Assembly: GCA_946478985.1 (NCBI GenBank)
Contig: CAMLDZ010000005.1
Span: 1-60,468 of the forward strand
Length of the DNA stretch: 60,468 nucleotides
Source: an uncultured Solimonas sp.
GTDB lineage: Bacteria > Pseudomonadota > Gammaproteobacteria > Nevskiales > Nevskiaceae
Direction: 5' to 3'
Below are positions 39,201 to 47,631 of the stretch, in pieces; the stretch's first letter is position 1; every line of letters begins with the position of its first letter. A program made the translations under genes and the position numbers. The notes beneath the pieces were generated by a model. That model did not search any database. It was not told where the DNA came from and was given only the letters and a program-made list of their open reading frames with translations.

Positions 39201-39748
39201 CGCGCCGCCTCGCGGTACAGCTCCTGCGGCTGGTCGGCGATCTGCACGCGGCCGCCGAAGCCGGCCGTCACCGGCATCTGCTGGCTGATCTGCATGCACA
39301 GCGCGTCGATCGTCATCACCCGCAGCCGCTGCGGGTTTTCTTCCAGCCCCCAGCCGCGCTCACGCGAACGCTGCAGCACGGCCAGCGCCAGCCGGCGCGT
39401 CTGCGCCTTGACGTCGTGGCCGGCAGCCCTCACCCCACCATCGGCTTCGCCGATGGTTCCCTCCTCTCCCGCGGTGCGCGAGGGGGGCGCAGGCCGGCCG
39501 CCGGAGGCGGCCGTCGCAGCATCGGCGATCGCCCGGAACACGCGCGCACGCATTTCTGCCGCCGCCTTGCGCGTGAAGGTGATGGCGACGATCTCCTCCG
39601 GCTCGTCGACGCCCGCCAGCAACACCAGCACACGCTGTGTCAGCAGCTCGGTCTTGCCCGAGCCGGCGGGGGCCTGGACGATGCAGCTCGCCCGCGGATC
39701 GAGCGCGGCGGCGCGATCGGCGGCGTCGGCAATGTTCTGCGTGCTCAC
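36290..39748 (-). CDS. AddA-like UvrD-family helicase-nuclease
   Basis: 1152 residues. Superfamily 1A helicase: Walker A APAGSGKTELLT (about 26-37), motif Ia AITFTRKAAAEMRARV, motif II LLVDEFQDTSQ, motif III FVVGDPMQSIYRFREAD, motif V-VI TIHKSKGLEFDTVIVPGL and LLYVAATRARRRLHLIG. The C-terminal PD-(D/E)XK nuclease has WVVDFKTSR and YAPQLQSYAAIL. With the overlapping upstream AddB-like gene (ATGA, 39745-39748) it should form a double-strand-break end-resection complex. Residues 88-108 (between motif Ia and the next helicase block) are encoded by a REP-like palindromic element and look like an inserted loop. Confidence 0.9.
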   Translation of the reverse strand: MSTQNIADAADRAAALDPRASCIVQAPAGSGKTELLTQRVLVLLAGVDEPEEIVAITFTRKAAAEMRARVFRAIADAATAASGGRPAPPSRTAGEEGTIGEADGGVRAAGHDVKAQTRRLALAVLQRSRERGWGLEENPQRLRVMTIDALCMQISQQMPVTAGFGGRVQIADQPQELYREAARATLDALETDSDHREAIARVLRHFDNRSGLLEQQLMGLLARRDQWLRFVTASGRAAREELEAALQQAITEALQALEQCLPADGRDIWLASAAHASSQRYESAPDWAVHRLRDGQWPDTQADALPRWLALAELVLTADGEWRKRLDKNLGFPAPKTKAEAEALGAPRDAHQQLIARLKDAPGLLAALQALRQLPAPRYDDAQWQVLQALLDVMRLAAAQLHVVFAMRGEVDFTEVAARAVLALGDEEAPTELGLALDYRIRHLLVDEFQDTSQTQIALLRRLTAGWQPGDGRTLFVVGDPMQSIYRFREADVGLFLDARRRGIGALQLDALALRCNFRSDAGIVDWVNTAFAQVLPSQENIGRGAVPYNQAVATRQAAEAPAVLVHPRFDNDARAEAAQVVALVAAARREDPQGSIAVLVRSRTHLDELMPALRGAGLKYRAVDLESLASRPVIEDLRALTRALLHPLDRVAWLALLRAPYCGLQLGDLLALSGGLGADTPLLLALRDPQRLDRLQGPARARLMRALEIIEATLAQQGRKPLRRWVESAWYALGGPAALREPRDLGDAQQFFAALEELAPGATLDDLDGLDLHLRELRATPDPLADGSLSLMTIHKSKGLEFDTVIVPGLGRTTRSDTPPPVMFSRAAAAFLLAPVQPRGDESDPSYRYLRALEADKQVFEDGRLLYVAATRARRRLHLIGHVGLGDDGAPKAPPPSSLLARLWPALAAAFRDAAAGVPPAAQGDAPLNAERPAPPLLRRLRADWRTPPRMAGLPAVEAPTTRGAGKAPAFDWAGEVARIVGVVFHRWAQRLAAEPLERWSPARRRALHEQLPRELQAQGVPLARSAAAAALVEQGIASLLDEERGRWLFDPAHRQARSEWALTAALDGVAQRYVIDRSFIDAEGTRWVVDFKTSRHQGGDLAAFIATERERYAPQLQSYAAILRRYGDEPVRTALYLPLLDVPGLRWQPL
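39426..39485 (-). repeat. REP-like palindromic element inside the addA-like gene
   Basis: On the minus strand it reads GCGGGAGAGG (39463-39472), then a hairpin with 9-bp arms ACCATCGGC/GCCGATGGT (39437-39457, TTC/GAA loop), then GGGGTGAGGGC (39426-39436). The same order and end sequences occur in the intergenic element at 244-291. It is in frame and stop-free, encoding about residues 88-108. Confidence 0.65.
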
Positions 39749-42474
39749 ACCGCCACCTCGTCGCCTTCATCGAGCGAGACTTCATCGCGGATGCGGCAGA
39801 CCGCGTGCAGGCCGCAATCGCGGCAGCTGACGCGCGGCTGCTTGGGCAGCACCGCCGCCCAGCCGCGTCGCACCTCGCCGGCCAGCGTCGCCAGCTCGCC
39901 GCGCCAGCGGCCGAGCAAGGCGGTCCAGCTGTCGGCATCGCGGCTGCCGGGGTCGGCGGTGAACGGTCTGATGCCATCACCAAAGCTGTCGTCGCGCCCC
40001 AGCCCCTGCAGGCCGACGTCGCCGGCAGTGATGCGCGCAAATGCCAGCGCGGCGATGTCGGGCTCGACCAGCGCATACAGCAGCAATTGCGGATCTTCGG
40101 GCCGCCCGCCGGCCCAGGGCGGTGGCTGCCGCGCGCCGGTTTTGTAGTCGAGCACGATGCGCTGGCCATCCTCGCTGGCGTCGATGCGATCCGGGCGCAG
40201 CTTGAAGCGCAGGCCCTCGAATTCGGTGACAGATGCGGCGCCGTCGGCCGACTCGTGCTGCTCGATCGCCAGCACGCGGAACGGCGGGCGCTGCAGCTCG
40301 GCGTCCAGCCAGGCGCCGATCAGTTCGCGCAGTCGCGCCGCTTCCAGTTCGCGGAACTGCGCCGGCAACCGCTTCGGCGCCTCCGCCTGCAAACGCTGCA
40401 GCTCCGCCTCGACCGCGTCGTGCAACTGCGCCGCACGGCTCTCGGCGCTCAGGGCGCGCAAGCGGGCCTGCTCCTGCCATCGCCGCCACAGGCGTTCCAG
40501 CACGCGATGAACCAGGTTGCCGCGGTCATAGCCCTGCAGGCCGTACGCGGTCGCCGGCAACGGCCGCAGGCCGAGCCGCGTGACGGCGAAGCCGCGAAAC
40601 GGACAGCGCGCCTGCTCGCCGAGCACGCGCGTGCCACCAGGCAGCACCGCCTGCGCGTCCGGCGGCGGCGCCTGCGCATCGTCGAGCATCTCGATGGCGC
40701 GGCTGTCGAAGCTGCGCTGCCAGTGCTGCGGCCAGGCATCGCCGTCGAGTCGGCGGGCATCGTCGAGCCAGCTCGCCAGCAAGGGACTGGCGGCGCGGCT
40801 GCGCTCCTCGCTGCCCAGTGCATAGCTCAGGCGCAGCTCGCTGCTGGCAGCGCGCCAGCCCGCCAGCTGCGCCTGCGCGTACGCCAGCTCGCGCGCGGCG
40901 GTGGCATGCGGCAATCCGTGCTGGCGCTGCAGCGCATGGGGGATGAACGGCTGCGGCCGGCTCGGCGCCGGGAAGTGCTCGTCATCGAGTCCGGCGACCC
41001 AGAGCGCATCGAAGTGCAGACCCTGCGCTTCGAGCAGGCCCATCACCTGAATCGGCGTCGGGGCCGACTGCGGCTGGAACACCGCGTCGGCGGCCAGGTC
41101 ACGCAGCTGCGCGACCGCCGCCGACAGCGGTACTCGCCCCAGCACGCGGCCCAGCCGGGCGAACTCGCCGAGCAGCTCGCGCCAGCGCGCCAGCGCCTGG
41201 AATTCCTCGCTGTCCAGCGGACGCGGCCCCGGCCACTGCGCGGCATCGAGGAACTGCGTCAAGGTCTCGTTCCATTGGTCCGGCGTCTGCCGGCGCCGCA
41301 CCGCGAAAGCGCTCAAGGCCTGCAGGGCGGCACGCAGCGCCGGCGCGGCCAGGTCCGCGCAGACGGCAGGATCGACGCGCTGGGCGCCGGCGCGGCGCAG
41401 CTCGGCATCGAGCGTGGCGCGTTGCAGACGCATCGCCTCGTCGGCGCCCCAGTACGGCGAATTCAGCAGCGCCGTTGCCGCGGCGGCATCGAGCCCGCCG
41501 GCCAGCCACTGCAGCAGGCGCAGCGCCGTCTGCACGATCTCCAGCTGTGCCAGCGGCACGCCCAGCGTGAGGTTGTAGGGGCGCGGCAGTGCGTGCGCGT
41601 CCACCGCATCCAGCTCCGGGCACAACTGCTCGTCGAAGATCCGCTGCACGGCAGGACGCCGCGCGCCGAGGTCGGCGACGATCACGCCGATCCGCGCATC
41701 CGGCCGCGCCTCGACGTACTGCCGCGCCCACTGCGCGGCGGCCCGCAATTCCTGCTCGTCATCGGCCGCGATCTGCAGCTGCGGCCGCGCGGGCTGCGGC
41801 TGCGCGACGTCCGCGAGCCGTTGCAGCTGCGTACCGCGGGCCGCCAGCGCCTGCAGCCAGTCGCTCAGCCGCGGCGTGGCGTCGACAAAGCCGCAGAACA
41901 CGCAGTGCGCGGGAGCCTCCAGCTGCGCCGTGCGCAGGGCATCGAGCAAGGCCTGCTCGTTCTGCTGGGCATCGACCGCGTCGAGTCGCAAGAGGCGCTC
42001 GCGATAGCGGCGCGCCCAGCCATTGAAGCTTTCGATGTCGGCCTGGCCTTGCGCGTCGAACGGCAAGGACAGGCGGTACTCGTGCGCCAGCCGCCAGGCT
42101 TCGGCAGCAAGCTGTGCGGCCTCGGCTTCGCGCAGCAGCGGCGGGCCGTCGCTCTGGCTGATGGCCAGCCGCCACAGCAGTCGCGACTCGACCTCGCTCA
42201 GCCGCTCCGGCAGCGGCGCGCGCCGCAAGGCCGCCTGCGCGCGGCGCGAGTCGTCGAGCAGCTGGACGAAGACCTCGAAGCCGACGATGGCAGGCGTCTC
42301 CCACACCACGCTGCCGGCTTGCTGCTGCCAGCGCGCATAGGCCGCGTGCAGGGCCTGCGCCTGACGGCTGCTGGCGCAGACCAGCTGCGGCGGCGCGGCG
42401 CCGGCCAGCGCGGCGAATACGGCGTCGGCAGCGACGTCCGGCAGATCGGAAAAAACGACGGGTGCATCGGTCAT
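39745..42474 (-). CDS. AddB-like PD-(D/E)XK nuclease family protein
   Basis: 909 residues. N-terminal part resembles an inactivated helicase fold (LDALWVAGLDDEHFP region around 540-560 is typical of AddB-like proteins). The C-terminal RecB-type nuclease (about 630-909) has the DxK core IVLDYKTGARQ and a likely Fe-S cluster formed by the Cys of QARCPFRGFA and the C-terminal SCRDCGLHAVC. It matches the proteobacterial 'probable DNA repair protein' paired with AddA-like helicases rather than firmicute AddB in length. The start at 42474 gives MTDAPVVFSDL; the frame is open further upstream into the GGDEF gene. Overlaps addA-like by four bases. Confidence 0.85.
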   Translation of the reverse strand: MTDAPVVFSDLPDVAADAVFAALAGAAPPQLVCASSRQAQALHAAYARWQQQAGSVVWETPAIVGFEVFVQLLDDSRRAQAALRRAPLPERLSEVESRLLWRLAISQSDGPPLLREAEAAQLAAEAWRLAHEYRLSLPFDAQGQADIESFNGWARRYRERLLRLDAVDAQQNEQALLDALRTAQLEAPAHCVFCGFVDATPRLSDWLQALAARGTQLQRLADVAQPQPARPQLQIAADDEQELRAAAQWARQYVEARPDARIGVIVADLGARRPAVQRIFDEQLCPELDAVDAHALPRPYNLTLGVPLAQLEIVQTALRLLQWLAGGLDAAAATALLNSPYWGADEAMRLQRATLDAELRRAGAQRVDPAVCADLAAPALRAALQALSAFAVRRRQTPDQWNETLTQFLDAAQWPGPRPLDSEEFQALARWRELLGEFARLGRVLGRVPLSAAVAQLRDLAADAVFQPQSAPTPIQVMGLLEAQGLHFDALWVAGLDDEHFPAPSRPQPFIPHALQRQHGLPHATAARELAYAQAQLAGWRAASSELRLSYALGSEERSRAASPLLASWLDDARRLDGDAWPQHWQRSFDSRAIEMLDDAQAPPPDAQAVLPGGTRVLGEQARCPFRGFAVTRLGLRPLPATAYGLQGYDRGNLVHRVLERLWRRWQEQARLRALSAESRAAQLHDAVEAELQRLQAEAPKRLPAQFRELEAARLRELIGAWLDAELQRPPFRVLAIEQHESADGAASVTEFEGLRFKLRPDRIDASEDGQRIVLDYKTGARQPPPWAGGRPEDPQLLLYALVEPDIAALAFARITAGDVGLQGLGRDDSFGDGIRPFTADPGSRDADSWTALLGRWRGELATLAGEVRRGWAAVLPKQPRVSCRDCGLHAVCRIRDEVSLDEGDEVAV

Positions 42475-42529
42475 GGAGGCGAAGTATCGCCCGGCGGCAG
42501 GCTCGAAAGCTGAGCCCGATGCACGCCGC

Positions 42530-45500
42530 TCAGATCGGATCGACGGCGCGGCCTTCGAGCCAGCTGATCGCTTGCCGCGCATCCATCGCCGGCTGCACGG
42601 CATGGCCGGCCAGACGGTGCACGCCGGCGGCCGTCCAGCGGTTCTTCTGCAAGGCGCTCTGCACATTGGCAGCGATCAGCGGCAGTCCGGCCTCCTGCGC
42701 GGCGGTGCGAGCGGCGCCGATCTGCGCCTCGTCGCTGTCCATCGTTGCCAGCAGCAGCGCGACCGGCGGACTCTCCAGCGAGGGCAGCGGCAGGTTGAAG
42801 TCGCGCAGGGCCAGACGCACGCCGCGACGCAACAGCTGGGCGGCGGTGGGATGCAGGATCTGCGCGTCGGCCAGGCCGTCGGCGTTGAGCGCCAGGATCA
42901 GGCGCGCGCTGTCGACCTGATACCGCGTCAGCAGCTCGCCCAGATACGCCGGGAATTCGCCGCCGCGCAACTGCCAGCCGGACACTTCGATGATGAACGG
43001 CAGCTGCGGCAGGCCATGGTGACCCGCGGCGAGATGATGTTCGCAGGCATGCGTGATCTGCCAGAGTTCCAGATCGCCGATCAGGCCGGCACGCGCCGCC
43101 GCGCGCAGCAGTTCGTCATGCTCGATGCGGCCGAAGCGCGGATGCTGCCAGTACAAATGCGCGAGCACGGCGACCACCGCGCCGCTGTCGAGGTCCATCA
43201 CCGGCGACATGATCAGATGCAGCTGGTTGAGCGCCACCGCCGCGTGCATCTCGCGCTCGAGATCGAGGCGGCGGCGGCGGTCGTCGTCGATCTCGGTGGT
43301 GAAGACGCGATAGCAGCCGCGGCCGGCCTGCTTGGCGTCGTACATGGCCTCGTCGGCATGGCGCATCAGGCCGTCGGGCTCGGCGTCGTCGAGCGGATAC
43401 AGCGTCACGCCGATGCTCGGCCGGCAGATCAGGTGATGCCCCGGGATGTCGAGCGGATGCGCAAAGCGGTCGAGCAGCTTTTGCGCAAGACGTGCCGCAT
43501 CTTCGACCCCGCGCAGGCCGGCGGCGAGAATGACGAACTCGTCACCGGCCAGCCGCGCGACCGTATCGGAGGGACGCATCGTCGAGCGCAGCCGGTCGGC
43601 AACGGCGCGCAGCACCAGATCGCCGACTTCATGGCCGTGCGTGTCGTTGATCTCCTTGAAGCGGTCGAGATCGAGAAACAGCACGCCGAGCAGGCGCGCG
43701 CTGCGCTGCGCCGTCAGCCAGCTCTGCTGCAGGCGGTCCTGCAGCATGGCCCGGTTGGGCAGGCCGGTCAGCGCATCGTAGTGGGCCAGATGCTGGAGTT
43801 TCTCCTCCGCGGCGATGCGCTCGCTGATATCCACGGCGATCGCCATGAACACCGGCGGCTCTTCGTCACGCGAGAAATTGAGCCGCACCTCTACCGGATA
43901 AGTGCTGCCGTCGGCGCGGCGATGCCGGCTGCGATAGACGACGTGGTCCTGGTCGCCGCCGCGCAGCTGCAGCAGATAGTTGCGGAACACGCCCGGCTCC
44001 AGGGCCTCGCTGATATCGAGCGGCGTCATCCGCAGCAGCGCCTCATGGCGATAGCCCAGGTTGCGCCGCGCGCCGCGGTTGACCTCGAGCAACATCAGCG
44101 ATTGCGCGTCGAAGATGTACACCTCCTCGACTGCGGCATCGAGCAGGCGACCGAGACGGCTCGCCAGGTTCTCGCCGCGCAGGCGCTCGCTGATGTCGCG
44201 GATGATGACGACCAGGCCGGATGACTGCTCGACGTGCAGCGGCTGTACCCACAGTTCGACCGGGAACGTGGTGGCGTCCTTGCGCCAGCCGACGATCTTC
44301 GGCAGCGGCGCGCTGCGCTGCGGGTTCTGCGCACTGCCGGCGATGTAGTCGGTGATGCGGATGCCCGGCGTGTTGAGAAACGGCACCGGCATCAGCTTGG
44401 TGACGGTGAAACCCTGCAGCTCGTCGCGCGCGTAACCGAACATGCGCTCGGCACGCGCATTGGCGAAGCGCACGACGCCGGACGGATCGGTCATCAGCAC
44501 GCCTTCTTCGAGATGATCGACCACCGCCTGCGACAAGCGCGTCTCACGCTTGAGATGGGCGATCTCGCTGACGTGCTGGGTAACATCGCGGCACAGCATC
44601 ACCACGCCGTCGATTGCGTGCTCACTGTTGCGCATCACGCTGGTGACCAGTTCCACCGGTGTCCGCGCGCCGTCGCGCGCGCGCAGCCAGCCCTGCTGCG
44701 GCGGCGCCTCGCTGCCTGATTGCAGCGCAAGTTCGGCGGCATTGGGCATCGGCTCGCCGTTCTCGAGGACGATGTGGATGATCGAGTAGACCATCCGCCC
44801 CCTGGCCGCGGCATGTGTCCAGCCGGACAGCCGTTCGGCGGTGGCATTGATATGGCGGACGCGGCCCTCGCGATCGGCGGTGACGAATCCATAGCCCATG
44901 GCGTCCAGCGCGGCGCCGGCGCGCGCATGCAGCTGCGGCAAGGCCGAGGGCGTGTCGATGAGGTCCGCAGCTTGCGCATCGCGCTGCGGATTGGCACGAC
45001 GTCGCCAGTCAATGTCGTTGCTGCGCCTGCGCCGCTGCAGCAGCAGGCCGATGGGCAGCGCCAGGAGCGCCAGCATCAGGATCGCCCGCCCGGCGCGATG
45101 CAGGCGGCGGATGTCGTCGTCGCGCGCCGCGCGCACAGCGGCGACTTCGAAGCTGTAGCTCGCCGAGCCGATAACCTTGCCGCTGCCGGCACGGATCAGC
45201 AATCTGCCAGGGGTCCCCGTCAGGCGGTACAGCGCTGACTCGATCGAGCGGCCGAAGCCGCCATTGAGTCCCCAGTTCGCATACAGACCCCGGCTGATCA
45301 GTAGCTGCCCATCGGCATCGAAAACCGCAAGGCTGCGCAGGCCATAGCCGGCGAGGTTGCGCGGATCGACCAGGGTCTCGACCGCCGCCTGCACGGCGGC
45401 GCCGTCGTGCGGTCGGGAGACCAGCGCGGCGAGTTGCTCACCGAGATGGCTGTCGATGAACGCCCGATCCAGCGCCGCCTGCGTGAGGTGCGCGTGGCGC

Positions 45501-45604
45501 AGGCAGCCGCCGCCGATCAGTGCCAGTGCGAGGCTTTGCAGCAGCAGCACACCGAGCGTCAGCCCACGTCGTGACCAGAGCTTCCCTGCATCTGGTGCCT
45601 GCAT
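42530..45604 (-). CDS. PAS-GGDEF protein with degenerate EAL domain
   Basis: 1024 residues. Two N-terminal transmembrane helices (about 14-34 and 170-188) frame a periplasmic sensor of about 130 residues. Then come three PAS-type domains (about 225-600, each ending near DVTQHVSE, DISERLRG and DISERIAA), a GGDEF domain (about 610-770) with active-site variant AGDEF, and a C-terminal EAL fold. The EAL signature is VLA, the DDFGTG block is RDFN, and the KxD, ExVE and TE residues are missing, so phosphodiesterase activity is unlikely. It may make c-di-GMP or bind it. It lies 62 bp after the DUF3613 gene on the Tad strand and probably regulates the pilus. Confidence 0.88.
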   Translation of the reverse strand: MQAPDAGKLWSRRGLTLGVLLLQSLALALIGGGCLRHAHLTQAALDRAFIDSHLGEQLAALVSRPHDGAAVQAAVETLVDPRNLAGYGLRSLAVFDADGQLLISRGLYANWGLNGGFGRSIESALYRLTGTPGRLLIRAGSGKVIGSASYSFEVAAVRAARDDDIRRLHRAGRAILMLALLALPIGLLLQRRRRSNDIDWRRRANPQRDAQAADLIDTPSALPQLHARAGAALDAMGYGFVTADREGRVRHINATAERLSGWTHAAARGRMVYSIIHIVLENGEPMPNAAELALQSGSEAPPQQGWLRARDGARTPVELVTSVMRNSEHAIDGVVMLCRDVTQHVSEIAHLKRETRLSQAVVDHLEEGVLMTDPSGVVRFANARAERMFGYARDELQGFTVTKLMPVPFLNTPGIRITDYIAGSAQNPQRSAPLPKIVGWRKDATTFPVELWVQPLHVEQSSGLVVIIRDISERLRGENLASRLGRLLDAAVEEVYIFDAQSLMLLEVNRGARRNLGYRHEALLRMTPLDISEALEPGVFRNYLLQLRGGDQDHVVYRSRHRRADGSTYPVEVRLNFSRDEEPPVFMAIAVDISERIAAEEKLQHLAHYDALTGLPNRAMLQDRLQQSWLTAQRSARLLGVLFLDLDRFKEINDTHGHEVGDLVLRAVADRLRSTMRPSDTVARLAGDEFVILAAGLRGVEDAARLAQKLLDRFAHPLDIPGHHLICRPSIGVTLYPLDDAEPDGLMRHADEAMYDAKQAGRGCYRVFTTEIDDDRRRRLDLEREMHAAVALNQLHLIMSPVMDLDSGAVVAVLAHLYWQHPRFGRIEHDELLRAAARAGLIGDLELWQITHACEHHLAAGHHGLPQLPFIIEVSGWQLRGGEFPAYLGELLTRYQVDSARLILALNADGLADAQILHPTAAQLLRRGVRLALRDFNLPLPSLESPPVALLLATMDSDEAQIGAARTAAQEAGLPLIAANVQSALQKNRWTAAGVHRLAGHAVQPAMDARQAISWLEGRAVDPI

Positions 45605-45666
45605 TCATCGGGTTCCCGAACCGCTGCGGTCGCCGCAGGGCAGCAGACCGGGCGACGGCATCGGCC

Positions 45667-45948
45667 TCATTGGCTGCCGCCACCGCCGCCGCTGCTCTTG
45701 AAGCTTTCGCGCTTGAACTGCTCCGGGATCGGATAATCGAAGCTCTTCACGTAGCGCTGATACGTGCGCTCGGCGACCTCACCGGGGACCGGCCGTGATT
45801 CGCTGGCCTGCGCCGCCGGCGATTTCTGCAGGTCGAGCCAGGCGCGTGTATCGGTGCCGAGCGGGGCCGGATCGGCGGCCTGCGCCGCAGCGCCGGTCAG
45901 CAGGCAGGCGGTAGCGGCGATGAACGCGGCATGGAGGGTGGATTTCAT
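45667..45948 (-). CDS. DUF3613 protein of the Tad locus
   Basis: 93 residues with a cleavable signal peptide (LLTGAAAQAA). The mature part carries the DUF3613 pattern RAWLDLQKS, then RPVPGEVAERTYQRYVKSFDYPIPEQF, and ends in a Gly-rich tail. Found beside tad genes in several proteobacteria; function unknown. Overlaps the tadD stop by four bases (ATGA). Confidence 0.82.
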   Translation of the reverse strand: MKSTLHAAFIAATACLLTGAAAQAADPAPLGTDTRAWLDLQKSPAAQASESRPVPGEVAERTYQRYVKSFDYPIPEQFKRESFKSSGGGGGSQ

Positions 45949-46697
45949 GACTTCTTTACTCCTGCAGCCGGTGCAGGCTGCTTGGGGGACGGCGAACTGG
46001 AAGAAGGTGCGGCGGCAGGCGGCGGCGAGCGCAAGGCCAGCGCGTCGCGGCGCAGGCGCGCGACGGTATCGGCCGGCACCGCGGATTGCTGGATCAGGCG
46101 CTGCACGGTGGCCTCGTCGCGCAGCACCATCAGCAGCAGAAGTAGATTGTTGCGTGCCTTCTCGCTGCCGGGGTCCAGCTCAACGGCGGTCGCCAGCTCC
46201 AGCCTGGCCTCGCTGAAGCGACGCGCCTGGAGCAAGGCATAGCCGAGATCGTTGCGCGCCGAGGCATCGGCCGGGGCGCGGCGGGTGGCCTCGCGCAGGT
46301 TGGCGATCGCGGCGCCAAGATTGCGCGGCGCATACAGCAGGCCCAGCCCATGATAGGCATCCGCCGCGCGCGGGCTGCGCAGCAGGCTGCGATACAAGGT
46401 GTCGGCGGCGGTGAACTGCCCGAGCTGGCGACGCGCCTCGGCTTCGAGATAGCGAAGATCGTCGTTGTTCTGGCCGGCCGCCTGCTGCTGCTGGATGTGG
46501 GCCAGCGCGGCGTAATACTGCTGCTGGTCGAGCATCTTGCGGATCAGATCCAGATAGACCGCGCGGTCCGTCGTCGCCAGCTGGCCGGCAACCGCCTTGT
46601 CGCTGCGCACGGACGGGCCGGCGCAGGCGGACAGCAGCGCCGTCATCAGCAGCGCTGCGATCGAGCGGCTCAGCGGCGCTGAATGTCTACCCGCCAT
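45945..46697 (-). CDS. tadD: TadD-like TPR lipoprotein
   Basis: About 250 residues: lipoprotein signal (LMTALLSACAG), then tetratricopeptide repeats (about 60-185, for example AYHGLGLLYAPRNLGAAIANLREATRRAP-type helices and ARNDLGYALLQARRFSEARLEL) and a Pro/Ser-rich tail. TadD acts as a pilotin-like lipoprotein for Flp pilus assembly. The start could also be 46703; both overlap the end of tadC slightly. Confidence 0.85.
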   Translation of the reverse strand: MAGRHSAPLSRSIAALLMTALLSACAGPSVRSDKAVAGQLATTDRAVYLDLIRKMLDQQQYYAALAHIQQQQAAGQNNDDLRYLEAEARRQLGQFTAADTLYRSLLRSPRAADAYHGLGLLYAPRNLGAAIANLREATRRAPADASARNDLGYALLQARRFSEARLELATAVELDPGSEKARNNLLLLLMVLRDEATVQRLIQQSAVPADTVARLRRDALALRSPPPAAAPSSSSPSPKQPAPAAGVKKS

Positions 46698-47628
46698 TGA
46701 CATTGCCCAGCGCACGGATAATGCCGAGGAACGCCGGGCCGGCAACAAAGATCAGCAAGGCCGGGAAGAAGAACAACACCATCACCAAGGTCATGCGGCC
46801 CGACAGCAGATTGACCTGCTCGCGAATCTCGTAACCGCGACGCTCCTCGATGACCTTCAGCGTCTCCAGCAGCGGCTCGCGCAGCTCGCCGCCGTAGCGA
46901 TCGACCTGGCGCAACAGGCCCAGCACGGTGCTGAGGTCGGCAACCTCCAGCAAGTCGTCGAGCGCCTTCAGGGTTTCACCGGTCTCGGCGCCGGCCTCGA
47001 TCTGGCGGATCGCCAGCTCCAGCTCGCGGCCCAGCTCCGGCAGCACGCCGCCGCCTTCGCGAACGATGCTGGCCAGCGCCTGGCGAGTCGACAAGCCGGA
47101 TTCGAACAGGAGCACCAGCAGGTGCACGAACAGCGGCACCTCGCGGCTGATGAGCTTGCGCCGCGCCGCCGCGCGCGAACGCAGGATCCAGCGCGGTGCC
47201 AGAAAACTCAGAATGGCCGCCACTATCACCAGGAGCATGCCGAACAGCAGCTTCTGGGGCGACTCGCTGAACACGAAGAACGCGGCGACGCCTGCAAAAA
47301 TTGCCAGCGGCAAGCCGCCCTGGAACAGATACCAGCCGAGCCGGGCCTGCGCGCTGCGCCAGCCGGCCTGCTGCATCAGCCTGCTGCTCTCGCCTTCGGT
47401 ATCGACCATCTTCTCGATGGCCTTGCCGCTGCGGGCGACGCCCGCCATCAACGGCGGCGGTGCCACTTCGAAATCGGCACTCGCGGCGCCCGGCGCCACC
47501 GGATCGAGGCGATTGCGGATCTGTGATTCCTGCCGCACCCGCAGCAGAACAAAGATCAGCGCCCCCAGGGCCAGCGCACAGACCAGGATGGCGGCGCTGA
47601 CGATCATCGCAAAGGTGGTGGGAGACAT
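46687..47628 (-). CDS. tadC: Tad pilus inner-membrane platform protein TadC
   Basis: 313 residues, type II secretion F-domain fold. Hydrophobic helices at about 8-30, 100-120, 125-150 and 280-305. The F domain contains VPLFVHLLVLLFESGLSTRQAL and the conserved RYGGELREPLLETLKVIEERR. With TadB it forms the platform on which TadA drives pilin assembly. Three bases after tadB. Confidence 0.92.
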   Translation of the reverse strand: MSPTTFAMIVSAAILVCALALGALIFVLLRVRQESQIRNRLDPVAPGAASADFEVAPPPLMAGVARSGKAIEKMVDTEGESSRLMQQAGWRSAQARLGWYLFQGGLPLAIFAGVAAFFVFSESPQKLLFGMLLVIVAAILSFLAPRWILRSRAAARRKLISREVPLFVHLLVLLFESGLSTRQALASIVREGGGVLPELGRELELAIRQIEAGAETGETLKALDDLLEVADLSTVLGLLRQVDRYGGELREPLLETLKVIEERRGYEIREQVNLLSGRMTLVMVLFFFPALLIFVAGPAFLGIIRALGNVNGG

Positions 47629-47631
47629 CGC

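Noticed and set aside
36398..40147. 1249-codon plus-strand frame antisense to the AddA-like gene
   Set aside because: Arg/Gln-rich mirror of a GC-rich coding strand; no motif, and both real genes overlap it with clear helicase and nuclease motifs.
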